From Pacificimonas flava (lineage in GTDB: Bacteria; Pseudomonadota; Alphaproteobacteria; Sphingomonadales; Sphingomonadaceae), in NCBI RefSeq assembly GCF_000342165.1, contig NZ_AMRV01000003.1, forward strand, positions 372,001 to 436,000: a DNA stretch of 64,000 nt, read 5' to 3'. Made by a program: the position numbers and the translations under genes. Below, in pieces: positions 42,433 to 52,029 of the stretch. Each line of letters opens with the position of its first letter. Positions within the stretch are counted from its first letter, which is position 1. The notes under the pieces are model-generated. The model worked only from the letters and a program-made list of their open reading frames with translations. It did not search any database and was not told the DNA's origin.

Positions 42433-45255
42433 TTACGGGCCCGGCGGCGGCGGCGCAACGCCCGTGCTGCCGGAAACCGGCTGCTTGTCACGATCATGCG
42501 CGTCCGGGCCGACTTGAGCCGCGACGATTTCTCGGGCTGTTGCCAGATCGACACGTTCGACCTCCGCGCCCGCGGGAAAAGCCTGCGTCAACCGGGTCGG
42601 CACGGCCGCTCCAAGGAGCACGAAGACGCCGCGGTCGCTGGCGCGTCTGACGAGGCGGCCGAACGCCTGCGCCAGCTTGCCGCCAGTGATCAGGTCGTCA
42701 TAGGCCTTGCCGCCGAACGCCGCGCGCCGCGCCGCGTGCAGCACCGTCGGCCGCGCCCACGGCACCCCCTCCATCACGACGAGGCGCAGCGAATCGCCCG
42801 GCACGTCGACGCCGTCGCGCAGCGCATCGGTGCCGAGCAGGCTGGCGCGTGGATCGGCGCGAAACATGTCGACCAGCGTACCGGCATCGATGGGATCGAC
42901 ATGCTGGGCGTAAAGCGGCAGCCGCGCCTCCGCCAGCGGCCCATGGATGCGCGCGAACACCGCCTTCAGCCGGGCAATGGCGGTGAACAGGCCGAGCGTG
43001 CCGCCGCCCGCCGCCTCGATCAGGCTGCGATAGGCGCCGGCAAGCTGCGCGGCGTCGCCGCGCTTCACGTCGGTGACCACCAGGATCTTCGTGTTGGCCG
43101 CGTAGTCGAAGGGGCTGTCCACCTGAAAGCGCCGCGCCGGCAGCGGCAGGTGATTGGCGCCCGTGCGCATTTCCGAAACCCGCCAGTCGGCATCCGGCTC
43201 CGCCGCCTCGTCCGCGATCCGGCCGCGCAGCGTGGCGGAGGTGACGACCACACCATGGGCGGGCGACAGCACCGCCTCCGCCAGCGGTTTCGTCGGGTCC
43301 AGCCAGTGGCGCAGGATGCCCATATCATATTCACGGCCCTCGACACGCGACAGCATCAGCCAGTCGACGAAATCCGGGTGCGGCGGACCGCCGACGCGCG
43401 CGAGCAGATGGCCCCAGCCGGTCAACATGCTCATGCGCCAGTCCATGCCGCCAAGCGCGCCCTCCACCCGCGCACGGGCCGGCGCGTCCAGCCAGTCGGG
43501 CGGCGCCTCCATCAGTTTCGTCAGGCGCGCGGCGAGCCGGCGCAGCGGCACGGCCATGTCCTCTATGGCGGACTGCGCGCGCGCCGCCGCCTCGACAAGC
43601 GCCGCCGGCGGCTCCGCGATCTCGGTTTCGAGACCGTATCCCGCCTCGTTCGGCTTCGCCCGCGCAAGGACGGTCGCGCGCACCTCCGCCAGCAGCGCCT
43701 CGATCGGGCCGTGGGGGGCGCCGTCGACCACGCGCTTCAACCAGCCGTCCGAGGGCAGGGCGCGGGCGCGCTCCACCGCCTCGTCGAGAAGGAGAGCGCC
43801 CTCCTCCTCGAACGCCACCAGGTCACCGAGACGCGCCGTCAGGCCCCGGCGGCGGCCCTTGGTCTTCTTTTCCGGGCCGATAATCCAGCGGCGCATCTCA
43901 ATCGCCTCCGCGCCGGTCAGGTCCAGCGAGAACGTCGTGTCGGCGGCGTCGAACAGGTGATGCCCCTCGTCGAACACGAGCCGCGTCAGGCCGCGCCCCT
44001 CCGCCTTGCCGCGCGCCGCGTTCACCATCACGAGCGCGTGGTTCGCGATGACAAGGTCTGCCTCCTGACTGGCGCGCGCGGCACGCTCGATGAAGCAGCG
44101 GCGGTAGTGCGGGCAGGCGGCATAGACGCACTCGCCGCGCCGGTCGGTCAGCGCCGCCTGCGCGGTGCGGCCGAACAGGCCCGTCAGCCAGCCGGGCAGG
44201 TCGCCGCCGATCATGTCGCCGCCGGCCGAATAGCGTGCCCAGCGCTCGACGAGGCGGGCATAGATCGCGGCGCGCCCGCCGAAGCTGCCCTGCACCGCAT
44301 CTTCCAGGTTGAGGAGGCAAAGATAATTTTCCCGGCCCTTGCGCACGACGGCGCGGCGCTTCCGCTCCTCAGGATCGGGATAGAGGCGCGCCGTTTCCGC
44401 ATCCAGCTGCCGTTGCAGGGCCTTGGTATAGGTGGACAGCCAGACCGTGCCGCCGGCCTCGGCCGCCCAGGCACTGGCCGGGGCGAGATAACCGAGTGTC
44501 TTGCCGATGCCCGTCCCCGCCTCCGCCAGCACGACATTGGGCGCGTTTTCGACGCTGCGCGGATCGAAGGCGTGGGTGACCGCGCGGGCATAAGCGCGCT
44601 GCCCTTCACGCGTTTCCGCGCCGGCCCCGAGCAGCCCGGTCAGCCGCTCCTCGACCGCATCCTGTTCCAGACGCACCGTCTTCGTCTTTGCGAGCGGCGG
44701 CGCATCCTCCCACTTCGGCAGACTGGTGAAGATCGATCGCTCCGTGCCCGCGGGGGGGCCGCCCATCGCTGCGAGAACAGGCGCCGCCCACGGCCAGCGC
44801 GCGCGCGACAGCGCCTGAGCAATAGACCAGGCGCCGGCGCGCTCCGCCCAGGGCGCCGTGCGCGCCGTTCCGCCGTCCTTTTCCCCGTCGTCAGGGGCCA
44901 TGCGTGCCAGCAAGGTGCCGGCGATCTGACGCAGCGCATCGGCCTCCGCGGCGCCGCCGATGGGCAAGTCCAAGTCGCAGACCGCAGCCAGGCCGGCGAC
45001 GGTGGGAACCGCAAAACGCGCGGGATGCACGAACGCGAACAGTTCCAGGAGGTCGAGGCCGCCAAGCTCCGGATAACCAAGCTTCGCGGCGACCAGCGGC
45101 ACATTCACCATGATCGTCGGCGTCGAGGCCAGCAGCCGGATCGCCTCCGCCCGTTCGATGCGCCGGGGCTCGCCCTGCGCCTCCGCCAGCCACAACCCGT
45201 CCAGCGACGCGGCGAGCGCCGGGTGCGGCAGGAGGAACGGAACCGGAACAGCCAT
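42433..45255 (-). CDS. ATP-dependent DNA helicase, DinG/XPD-like, with degenerate exonuclease-like N-terminus
   Basis: A 940-residue superfamily 2 helicase. Walker A is in LAEAGTGIGKTLGYLAP (Lys252), the iron-sulfur cluster cysteines are in the ENYLCLLN and GECVYAACPHYRRCF segments, the box II is DEGHH, and motif VI appears as QAFGRLVRRASD. This is the XPD/DinG layout, which unwinds DNA 5' to 3' in repair and R-loop removal. The first 130 residues resemble the end of a DnaQ-type exonuclease domain (LDLLELFAFVHPARFAVPTVAGLA) without its acidic catalytic residues. The start is the ATG with AAGGGG upstream. It ends 11 bases before lysC. Confidence 0.9.
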   Translation of the reverse strand: MAVPVPFLLPHPALAASLDGLWLAEAQGEPRRIERAEAIRLLASTPTIMVNVPLVAAKLGYPELGGLDLLELFAFVHPARFAVPTVAGLAAVCDLDLPIGGAAEADALRQIAGTLLARMAPDDGEKDGGTARTAPWAERAGAWSIAQALSRARWPWAAPVLAAMGGPPAGTERSIFTSLPKWEDAPPLAKTKTVRLEQDAVEERLTGLLGAGAETREGQRAYARAVTHAFDPRSVENAPNVVLAEAGTGIGKTLGYLAPASAWAAEAGGTVWLSTYTKALQRQLDAETARLYPDPEERKRRAVVRKGRENYLCLLNLEDAVQGSFGGRAAIYARLVERWARYSAGGDMIGGDLPGWLTGLFGRTAQAALTDRRGECVYAACPHYRRCFIERAARASQEADLVIANHALVMVNAARGKAEGRGLTRLVFDEGHHLFDAADTTFSLDLTGAEAIEMRRWIIGPEKKTKGRRRGLTARLGDLVAFEEEGALLLDEAVERARALPSDGWLKRVVDGAPHGPIEALLAEVRATVLARAKPNEAGYGLETEIAEPPAALVEAAARAQSAIEDMAVPLRRLAARLTKLMEAPPDWLDAPARARVEGALGGMDWRMSMLTGWGHLLARVGGPPHPDFVDWLMLSRVEGREYDMGILRHWLDPTKPLAEAVLSPAHGVVVTSATLRGRIADEAAEPDADWRVSEMRTGANHLPLPARRFQVDSPFDYAANTKILVVTDVKRGDAAQLAGAYRSLIEAAGGGTLGLFTAIARLKAVFARIHGPLAEARLPLYAQHVDPIDAGTLVDMFRADPRASLLGTDALRDGVDVPGDSLRLVVMEGVPWARPTVLHAARRAAFGGKAYDDLITGGKLAQAFGRLVRRASDRGVFVLLGAAVPTRLTQAFPAGAEVERVDLATAREIVAAQVGPDAHDRDKQPVSGSTGVAPPPPGP

Positions 45256-45432
45256 CGCCGCCCCTTTGACGGCAATGCGCCCTCCGCCGCAAGGCCTGCG
45301 ACGCATCGGCACGGCATGAACCTTTTCTGCGTCTAGGATTTATGAAGCGGGCGCGTTAGCCATGGCGCAAGACTGCTGGCGGCAACACACTCCTCTAGGG
45401 TGCGGGAACCGTGGCCCCATTTCGGATCGGAC

Positions 45433-47241
45433 ATGCAGCTGGACGCCTTCAATACTCTTTCTGCCTTCGTCGATGCGCATTCCGCCCTCATCGGTCTTCT
45501 CGTTCTCCTTGCAATTCTGGCGGGCTTCATCAGTGAGCGCCTGCCACCGGTCGTCATCGCCGTTGCCGGCGGCGCTGTCATGCTGATGCTGGGTTTTCTG
45601 ACGCCGGAGCGCCTTGCCGCCGTCTTCAGCAATCCCGCGCCGATCACCATCGCGGCCATGTTCATTCTGTCCGGCGCGCTTGTCCGGACCGGCGTTGTCG
45701 ACGCGATGGCAGCGATCGTATCGGCGCGCGCGGACAAGAACCCTCGCTTTTCCATGGTGCAGCTTATGGGCGGCACGTTCACTGCCTCTTCACTGGTGAA
45801 CAACACGCCAGTGGTCATCGTCCTCATTCCCATCATGAAGCGAACGGCGCGGGCCGCCGGCATAGCCGCCCGGCGCATGCTGATCCCGCTGTCCTACATC
45901 TCGATCCTGGGCGGCAGCATGACGCTTCTCGGAACCTCGACGAACCTTCTCGTCGACGGCATTGCGCAGCGCAGCGGACTTGCCGCATTCACGATCTTCG
46001 AGCCGACGCTGGTGGGCGCGGTGACAGCCATAGCCGGCATCCTGACCCTGTCTCTGCTCGGCCCGTTCCTGCTGCCGGGACATGACACGCCCCGCGATGC
46101 CGCAGCGGCGCAGGAGGATGAGCAGAACCGCAGGCTCTACATCACGGACCTGGTGGTGGAAGAGGGTTCGCGCCTGGACGGGCTATCCACCAGCAGCGTC
46201 AAGCTGCTGAAGCGCGACGGCCTCAGCCTGATCGCGGTGCAGCGCAAGACACGGTTCCTGCGCGGCGACCAGCTGCCGGTGGTCCTCGATCCGGGCGACC
46301 GCCTGATCCTGGAAGCGACGGAGACGGAGCTCGTGTCGCTGACGCGCGATGCCACGCTGCGCCCCGGCGTCGGCACGGAAACGATGCTGACCGAGCCGAA
46401 CTTCATCAGCGCGACCATCAGCCCCTCGCATCCCACAATCGGCCGCCAGCTTTCGGAGATTCCCTTCCTCAGCCGCCTGCCGGTACGTGTCGTCGGTTTG
46501 TCGCGTCCGCGCCACATGGCGGGGCCGTCCCTGTCGCAGGTCCGCATTCGCGCGGGCGACCGCCTCCTCATCGCCGCCGACAGCGTTGCGGCGAGCGCGC
46601 TGCGCGCGAACATCAATCTTGTCGAGGTCGGCGAAAGCCAGGCGCGCCCCTTTCGGCGTCTCAAGGCGCCCATCGCCATCCTCACCATGCTCGGTATTAT
46701 CGCCCTTGCCGCAATGGGTGCAGCGCCCATCGAGACCCTTGCCATCATGGGCGTGGCGATCGTCCTCCTCACGCGTTGTATCGATGCGGAAGAGGCGTGG
46801 CAGAGCATCGACGGCAATGTGCTGGTGCTGATCTTCGCGATGCTGGCGGTCGGCCTCGGCCTCAGAAACGCGGGCACGGTCGAACTGATCGTCGGCTGGA
46901 CGACACCGACGCTGCTGGCGGCCAGCCCCTTTGCCGTGCTCCTGATCGTCTATGCGCTGACGTCCGCGCTGACGGAGGTGGTGACCAACAACGCAGTGGC
47001 GGTGCTCATGGCGCCGCTCGTCATCGCACTCGCCGATCCGCTGGGGGCGGACGTGCGCGCGCTCCTCCTGACGGTGATGTTCGCGGCGTCAGCGAGCTTT
47101 GCCACGCCGGTGGGTTATCAGACGAATACCCTGGTCTACGCAGCCGGCGGGTATCGCTTTACCGACTTTCTGAAGATCGGTCTGCCGATGAACCTGATCG
47201 TGGGTCTGGCGACCTGCACCGCCATCTATTTCCTGTATTAG
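45433..47241 (+). CDS. SLC13/DASS-family transporter with two RCK-C (TrkA-C) domains
   Basis: A 602-residue membrane carrier. It has about 10 helices split by a soluble insert of roughly 200 residues (about 225-405) with two TrkA-C folds (LYITDLVVEEGSRLDGLS, and FISATISPSHPTIGRQLSEIPF). The transport motifs are SSLVNNTPVVIVLIP with STSNLLVDG-type GTSTNLLVDG, and TEVVTNNAVAVLMAP with ATPVGYQTNTLVY; these are the two hairpin tips of sodium-linked dicarboxylate/sulfate carriers. Sulfate or C4-dicarboxylate is likely. The start is the ATG at MQLDAFN; a GTG 11 codons earlier is possible. It diverges from the helicase. Confidence 0.93.
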   Translation: MQLDAFNTLSAFVDAHSALIGLLVLLAILAGFISERLPPVVIAVAGGAVMLMLGFLTPERLAAVFSNPAPITIAAMFILSGALVRTGVVDAMAAIVSARADKNPRFSMVQLMGGTFTASSLVNNTPVVIVLIPIMKRTARAAGIAARRMLIPLSYISILGGSMTLLGTSTNLLVDGIAQRSGLAAFTIFEPTLVGAVTAIAGILTLSLLGPFLLPGHDTPRDAAAAQEDEQNRRLYITDLVVEEGSRLDGLSTSSVKLLKRDGLSLIAVQRKTRFLRGDQLPVVLDPGDRLILEATETELVSLTRDATLRPGVGTETMLTEPNFISATISPSHPTIGRQLSEIPFLSRLPVRVVGLSRPRHMAGPSLSQVRIRAGDRLLIAADSVAASALRANINLVEVGESQARPFRRLKAPIAILTMLGIIALAAMGAAPIETLAIMGVAIVLLTRCIDAEEAWQSIDGNVLVLIFAMLAVGLGLRNAGTVELIVGWTTPTLLAASPFAVLLIVYALTSALTEVVTNNAVAVLMAPLVIALADPLGADVRALLLTVMFAASASFATPVGYQTNTLVYAAGGYRFTDFLKIGLPMNLIVGLATCTAIYFLY

Positions 47242-47314
47242 GAGCGGGAGAACAAGGGGACCGACCGCGCATCACGGCTTGCCGTCCGCTGCGCCGCAAC
47301 ATAGCTCTAGCGGC

Positions 47315-48895
47315 ATGAGCAAGATCGATTCCGCCCGCCGCGCCGCCGCGCTGTCTTCCAAAGCCTGGCCCTATCAGGAGGCGGCGCGCGTCCTGAAACG
47401 CTATCCGGACGGAAAGCCGGGCGGCGAACCGATCCTCCTCGAAACCGGTTACGGCCCGTCGGGTCTGCCGCATATCGGCACGTTCAACGAGGTGCTGCGT
47501 ACGACCATGGTGCGCCGCGCGATCGAGGAGATGGCCGACGTGCCGACCCGGCTCGTTGCCTTTTCCGACGATATGGACGGGCTGCGCAAGGTTCCGGACA
47601 ATGTTCCGAACGGCGACATGCTGCGTGCGCATCTGGGACAGCCGCTCAGCCGCATCCCCGATCCCTACGATACGCACGAGAGCTTCGCGGCGCACAACAA
47701 TGCCCGGCTGCGCACCTTTCTGGACCGCTATGGATTCGATTATGAGTTCATGTCCTCGACGGAGCAGTATGAGAGCGGCGCGTTCGACGATGCGCTGCGG
47801 ACCGTGCTGCACCGCTACGACAAGATCATGGATATCATGCTGCCGACCCTGCGGGAGGAGCGGCGCGCCACCTATTCGCCCGTGCTGCCCATCAGCCGGA
47901 AGACCGGAATTGTCCTGCAAGTCCCCGTCGAGATCGTCGATGCCGACAGCGGCATCGTCCGTTTCGCGGATGACGGGGACATCGTCGAGCAGTCGATTTT
48001 CGGTGGCCAGGCGAAGCTGCAGTGGAAGGCGGACTGGGCCATGCGCTGGGTGGCGCTCGGCGTCGATTACGAGATGTACGGCAAGGACCTGACCGACTCC
48101 GGCGTACAGTCGGGCCGCATCGCAAAGGTGCTTGGCGGCCGCAAGCCGGAGGGCATGATCTACGAACTGTTCCTGGACGCCGCCGGGGAGAAGATTTCCA
48201 AATCGAAGGGAAACGGCCTCTCGATCGACGACTGGCTGTCCTATGGTCCGCAGGACAGTCTGGCCTTCTACATCTACCGGGATCCGAAGGCGGCCAAGCA
48301 GCTGCACACGGGCCTCATTCCGAAGATCATCGACGATTATTTCCAGATGCGCGCCAACTACGTGGAGCAGGACTGGGATAAGCGCCTCGGCAATGCCGTT
48401 CATCATGTGCATGGGGGCGAGGTTCCGCGGGACAGCCTGCCCGTCAGCTATTCGCTGCTTCTGAACCTCGTGGGTGTCATGGGCGCCGAGGCAGAGGAAG
48501 ACGCGGTCTGGGCCTATCTGAAGAACTACGCGCCCGATGCCTCCCCGCAAAGCGAACCGGAGCTGGATGCGCTGATCGGCCATGCCGTGCGGTATGTGAA
48601 GGAAATCGTCGCGCCCACGCTCGAAAAGCGCGCACCCACGGCGCAGGAGTCGGACGCCCTACGCGATCTCGACGCGCGTCTCGCAAAATTGCCGCAATCC
48701 GTTCAGGCCGAAGACATTCAGTCGGTCGTATACGAGGTTGGAAAGGCGCATGATTTCGATCCGCTACGTAGCTGGTTCTCGGCTCTTTACGAAACGCTGC
48801 TTGGCAGCCCGCAGGGCCCGCGCATGGGCAGCTTCATCTCGCTCTACGGAATGGAAAATACGCGCCGATTGATATCGGAGGCTCTGGCCAAATGA
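47315..48895 (+). CDS. lysS: Lysyl-tRNA synthetase, class I
   Basis: Charges tRNA-Lys. The 526-residue enzyme is the class I, archaeal-type LysRS found in most alphaproteobacteria, with the HIGH motif GLPHIGTFNEVLRT and the KMSKS-type GEKISKSKGNG. The helical anticodon-binding half is C-terminal (from about 350). An ATG 12 codons upstream is less likely because MSKIDSARRAAA fits the family start. Its TGA overlaps the ATG of the TPR protein (ATGA), so the two are coupled. It follows the transporter by 73 bases. Confidence 0.96.
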   Translation: MSKIDSARRAAALSSKAWPYQEAARVLKRYPDGKPGGEPILLETGYGPSGLPHIGTFNEVLRTTMVRRAIEEMADVPTRLVAFSDDMDGLRKVPDNVPNGDMLRAHLGQPLSRIPDPYDTHESFAAHNNARLRTFLDRYGFDYEFMSSTEQYESGAFDDALRTVLHRYDKIMDIMLPTLREERRATYSPVLPISRKTGIVLQVPVEIVDADSGIVRFADDGDIVEQSIFGGQAKLQWKADWAMRWVALGVDYEMYGKDLTDSGVQSGRIAKVLGGRKPEGMIYELFLDAAGEKISKSKGNGLSIDDWLSYGPQDSLAFYIYRDPKAAKQLHTGLIPKIIDDYFQMRANYVEQDWDKRLGNAVHHVHGGEVPRDSLPVSYSLLLNLVGVMGAEAEEDAVWAYLKNYAPDASPQSEPELDALIGHAVRYVKEIVAPTLEKRAPTAQESDALRDLDARLAKLPQSVQAEDIQSVVYEVGKAHDFDPLRSWFSALYETLLGSPQGPRMGSFISLYGMENTRRLISEALAK

Positions 48896-49656
48896 AGAAA
48901 CTGATCGTCGCATCGCTCCTCGCCGCGCTGGCGCATCCGGCCGTAGCGGCAGATGCCAATGCGCTGTTCAACCAGATGAAGTTCACCCAGGCGGCCGCGG
49001 CAGCCCGGGCCGAGAACACGTCCGACGGTTATGTTCTTGCGGCGAAGGCCGTCCTCACCGACGCGGCCTATATGACGACCGACAAGGCAAAGGCGAAAAT
49101 GAAGCTGGCGGCCGCGCTGGACGATCTCGACACTGCGCTGAAGCTGGACCCCAGGAACAGCGACGCCAAGCTATGGAAGGCAACCGCGCTTGGATTCCGG
49201 TCGAAAATCGAACGAAGCCGCTCGGATGCGAAAACCGCGAAGCGGATCATCGACGAGGTGGTCAAGAACGAACCGCGCAATCCACTCGCATGGCGAGCGC
49301 TCGGCGTATGGCATGGAGAGGCGGTGTCCAATCTGGAACCCTTCCTTGCCGGCACGATGCTCGGCGCCAAGTCGAACGAAAGCCTGAAGGCGTTCCAGCG
49401 GTCCGTCGAACTCGATCCGAACGACGAGATCACGCGCACACTGTACGCGCAGAATTTGGTCTCGATGAAGTTTTATGACGAGAAGGATCGCATCCGCGCG
49501 CTGGTAACCCCCGTCGCGCGCGGCTCCGGCGGCGATGGGCTGACGCAGGTCATGCGCCGGACGGCAAGAGGTCTCCTGGAGGCCCTGAATGCGGGCGACC
49601 GCGGCATGCTGAAGGACCGCGCAGACGATGCGCGGCCCTTCGATGCGGTCAGTTGA
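48892..49656 (+). CDS. Periplasmic TPR-like protein coupled to lysS
   Basis: A 254-residue protein with a signal peptide (MKKLIVASLLAALAHPAVAA). The mature part consists of helix pairs of TPR type: ALDDLDTALKLDPRNSDAKLWKA, ALGFRSKIERSR, IIDEVVKNEPRNPLAWRALG and SLKAFQRSVELDPNDEITRTLYA. Such modules hold protein partners; the role is unknown. The ATGA overlap with lysS couples its translation to that of a housekeeping enzyme without evident functional link. It ends 7 bases before the convergent lipoprotein gene. Confidence 0.82.
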   Translation: MKKLIVASLLAALAHPAVAADANALFNQMKFTQAAAAARAENTSDGYVLAAKAVLTDAAYMTTDKAKAKMKLAAALDDLDTALKLDPRNSDAKLWKATALGFRSKIERSRSDAKTAKRIIDEVVKNEPRNPLAWRALGVWHGEAVSNLEPFLAGTMLGAKSNESLKAFQRSVELDPNDEITRTLYAQNLVSMKFYDEKDRIRALVTPVARGSGGDGLTQVMRRTARGLLEALNAGDRGMLKDRADDARPFDAVS

Positions 49657-49663
49657 AGCCGGA

Positions 49664-50092
49664 TCAGCCCTCCGGCTCGTCCTTCATCATGTCGCGCGCA
49701 TCCTCCGGGATCGGCACGAATTCGCCCAGCGCACAGCTGCCATAGGGCGCGCGGACAGCCGGGTCGAAGAAGGTCAGAATCGTGCCGCGGCACAGCTGCT
49801 GTGTCGGCGTCGAGTAACTGAACGCCACGTCCTGGCGAGCGCCCGGGCAGTTCGCCGTCAGCTCGTTGCGGTAAAGATCGCCATTGTCCATCTCGAAGAT
49901 GATGGCCCGTGACGATACACCCTCCGTCTGGCGAAGCTGCGATACCGGCAGACACGAACGCGCCGATCCCGTGGCCGCAACGGTGGCAAGCGGATTCTCC
50001 GCTTCACGGTCGGCTGCGCTCTGCGGGCTGTCCGACGATGCCGTACAGGCCGTCATAAGCAACGCAGTCGAAGCGATGGCGAGATATTTCAT
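49664..50092 (-). CDS. Hypothetical lipoprotein
   Basis: A 142-residue product with a lipoprotein signal (MKYLAIASTALLMTACTASS, lipobox LMTAC). The mature part has Cys residues in RSCLPVS, ANCPG, QLCRG and GSCALGEF that could form two disulfides, and an acidic C-terminus (DMMKDEPEG). The SCLPVSQLRQTEGVSSRAIIFEMDNG wording resembles a small family of alphaproteobacterial outer-membrane lipoproteins of unknown function. GGGAGGAG lies 8 bases before the chosen ATG; a start six codons earlier is disfavoured. It precedes the ggt gene on the same strand after 84 bases in reverse order. Confidence 0.8.
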   Translation of the reverse strand: MKYLAIASTALLMTACTASSDSPQSAADREAENPLATVAATGSARSCLPVSQLRQTEGVSSRAIIFEMDNGDLYRNELTANCPGARQDVAFSYSTPTQQLCRGTILTFFDPAVRAPYGSCALGEFVPIPEDARDMMKDEPEG

Positions 50093-50176
50093 AAACAATA
50101 CTCCTCCCAATCCTTTCGACCCAACGCTTTACATAGCAGGTTCGCTGCATGAGGCCCAAGCCGGCACGGCCGCACG

Positions 50177-51970
50177 TCAATATCCTGCCGCGTGGCCGTC
50201 CTTGCGCATCTCGCTGGCGCCCCAGTAGACGCCGGTTTCGGGGTCTCGGTAGATCGCCTGATACCCGCCGAACGGACCGGTGGTGTATTCGACCGTCTGG
50301 CCGCGTGCCTCCAGATCGCGCACGACCTCGATGGGGACGCCCGATTCCACTTGCAGCAGGCCGCCGTCCGTCATTTTGCCGAGCGCGGTCGGCTCGTCCG
50401 CCTGCTCGTGATGGAAGCGGGCGGCGTCGCCCGCCGCCTGCACGTTCATGCCGAAATCGACCATGTTGACGACGATCTGCGCATGACCCTGCGGCTGCAT
50501 GGCGCCGCCCATCAGACCAAAGCTCATCAGCGGGACGTCGTCCTTCGTCATGAAGGCGGGGATGATGGTCTGAAACGGGCGCTTGCCGGGCGCATAGGCA
50601 TTGGCGTGGTCCGGATCGAGCGCGAACTGGGCGCCGCGGTCCTGGAACATGAAGCCGAGCGTGTGCCCTTCTCCGTCATCAGCGACGAGACCCGAACCCA
50701 TGCCGCGATAATTGGACTGGATCAGGCTGACCATCATGCCGCTGGAATCGGCCGTCGTCAGGTAGATCGTATCGCCGGCGTCGATCCCGCTGGTGTCGAG
50801 GCCCGGCTCCACGCTCATCGCCGCCTTGTCGCCGATCAGCTTGCGGCGTTCCGCTGCGTAATCTTCGGAAATAAGGCGCTCGACCGGCACATCGGAAAAC
50901 GCCATGTCGGCATAATAATGCGCGCGGTCGGCGAAGGCGAGCTTCTTGGCCTCCGTCATCACATGCCAGAATTCGCCCGAATCGCGGCCCATCGCCTTCA
51001 GATCGTAGCCTTCCAGGATGGTCAGCATCTGCAGCGCGGCGATGCCCTGGCTGTTGGGCGGCAGCTCCCAGACGTCGTAGCCGCGATAGTCGACGGAAAC
51101 GGGATCGACCCATTCCGCCTCGTGCGATGCGAAGTCCTCATACCGATGCGGCGCGCCGATCCGCTCGAAATAGGCGGCCATGTCGCGCGCCAGTTCGCCG
51201 GTGTAGAAACTGTCCGGCCCCTGCTCCGCGATGGTTTTCAGCGTCCGTGCAAGATCCTTGTTGACGAACACCTCGCCGGCCTGCGGCGCCTTGCCGCCGG
51301 GCATGAATAGCTGGCGCCAGTTCTCGCCCTCCTCGACGATGCCTTCCGCGCTCAGGTCCGCGAAATTTCCCATCGAGCGGTTCCAGTACCACGCGATCAA
51401 CTCGGAGACCGGATAGCCGTGTTCGGCGTAGTAGATGGCGGGCGCCAGATCGGCGCCCAGCGGCAGCTTGCCGAAACGCTCGTGCAGGGCCGCCCAGCCC
51501 GATACCGCACCCGGCACGGTGACGGATCGCCAGCCATAATCCGGAATATCGTCGCCGCCGGAGGCTTCACGAAGGTCCGCAAGGCTCTGCCCCATCGGCG
51601 CACGGCCGCTGGCATTGAGGCCGTAGAGTTTCTTGGTGTCCGGATCCCAGACGATGGCGAACAGGTCGCCGCCGATGCCGTTACCGGTGGGCTCCATCAG
51701 GCCGAGCGCCGCGTTCGCCGCGATGGCCGCATCGACCGCGCTGCCCCCCTGCTTCAATATGTCGAGCGCCACGCCGGTCGCCAGCGGCTGGCTGGTTGCC
51801 GCCATGCCGTGGGTTGCCAGAACGGGCGAACGGGTCTGTCCCGCAAAGCCCTCATAACGGTCGCCCTGATCCTTGCGCGGCGGCTGTTCCGCCGGTGCGG
51901 CGACAGACGCGCCGGGGACCAGCGCCGCCATCATGGCCGCGCCGACGAGATTCCTGACAATTTTCATCAT
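50177..51970 (-). CDS. ggt: Gamma-glutamyltransferase, first copy
   Basis: A self-cleaving Ntn hydrolase that removes or transfers the gamma-glutamyl group of glutathione and analogues, in the periplasm. The 597-residue precursor has a signal peptide (about 1-25), the large-subunit motifs GGSAVDAAIAANAALGLMEPTGNGIGGDLFAIV, and the cleavage site before the predicted nucleophile Thr401 in GDTIYLTTAD. The two residues after the Thr are Ile-Tyr where classical enzymes have Thr/Ser-His, so specificity may differ (cephalosporin acylase-like members are an alternative). ATG and a second ATG one codon later are both possible starts. Confidence 0.9.
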   Translation of the reverse strand: MMKIVRNLVGAAMMAALVPGASVAAPAEQPPRKDQGDRYEGFAGQTRSPVLATHGMAATSQPLATGVALDILKQGGSAVDAAIAANAALGLMEPTGNGIGGDLFAIVWDPDTKKLYGLNASGRAPMGQSLADLREASGGDDIPDYGWRSVTVPGAVSGWAALHERFGKLPLGADLAPAIYYAEHGYPVSELIAWYWNRSMGNFADLSAEGIVEEGENWRQLFMPGGKAPQAGEVFVNKDLARTLKTIAEQGPDSFYTGELARDMAAYFERIGAPHRYEDFASHEAEWVDPVSVDYRGYDVWELPPNSQGIAALQMLTILEGYDLKAMGRDSGEFWHVMTEAKKLAFADRAHYYADMAFSDVPVERLISEDYAAERRKLIGDKAAMSVEPGLDTSGIDAGDTIYLTTADSSGMMVSLIQSNYRGMGSGLVADDGEGHTLGFMFQDRGAQFALDPDHANAYAPGKRPFQTIIPAFMTKDDVPLMSFGLMGGAMQPQGHAQIVVNMVDFGMNVQAAGDAARFHHEQADEPTALGKMTDGGLLQVESGVPIEVVRDLEARGQTVEYTTGPFGGYQAIYRDPETGVYWGASEMRKDGHAAGY

Positions 51971-52029
51971 ACCCCCTCATGGCCGCTCCCCGCGGCCGAT
52001 CCTTAACCCGCCGGACGCGTAACGCGCGC

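Noticed and set aside
42415-45336. A 973-codon plus-strand frame opposite the helicase.
   Set aside because: The helicase has full motifs; the opposite frame has an Arg/Gln/His-rich shadow composition and no motif.
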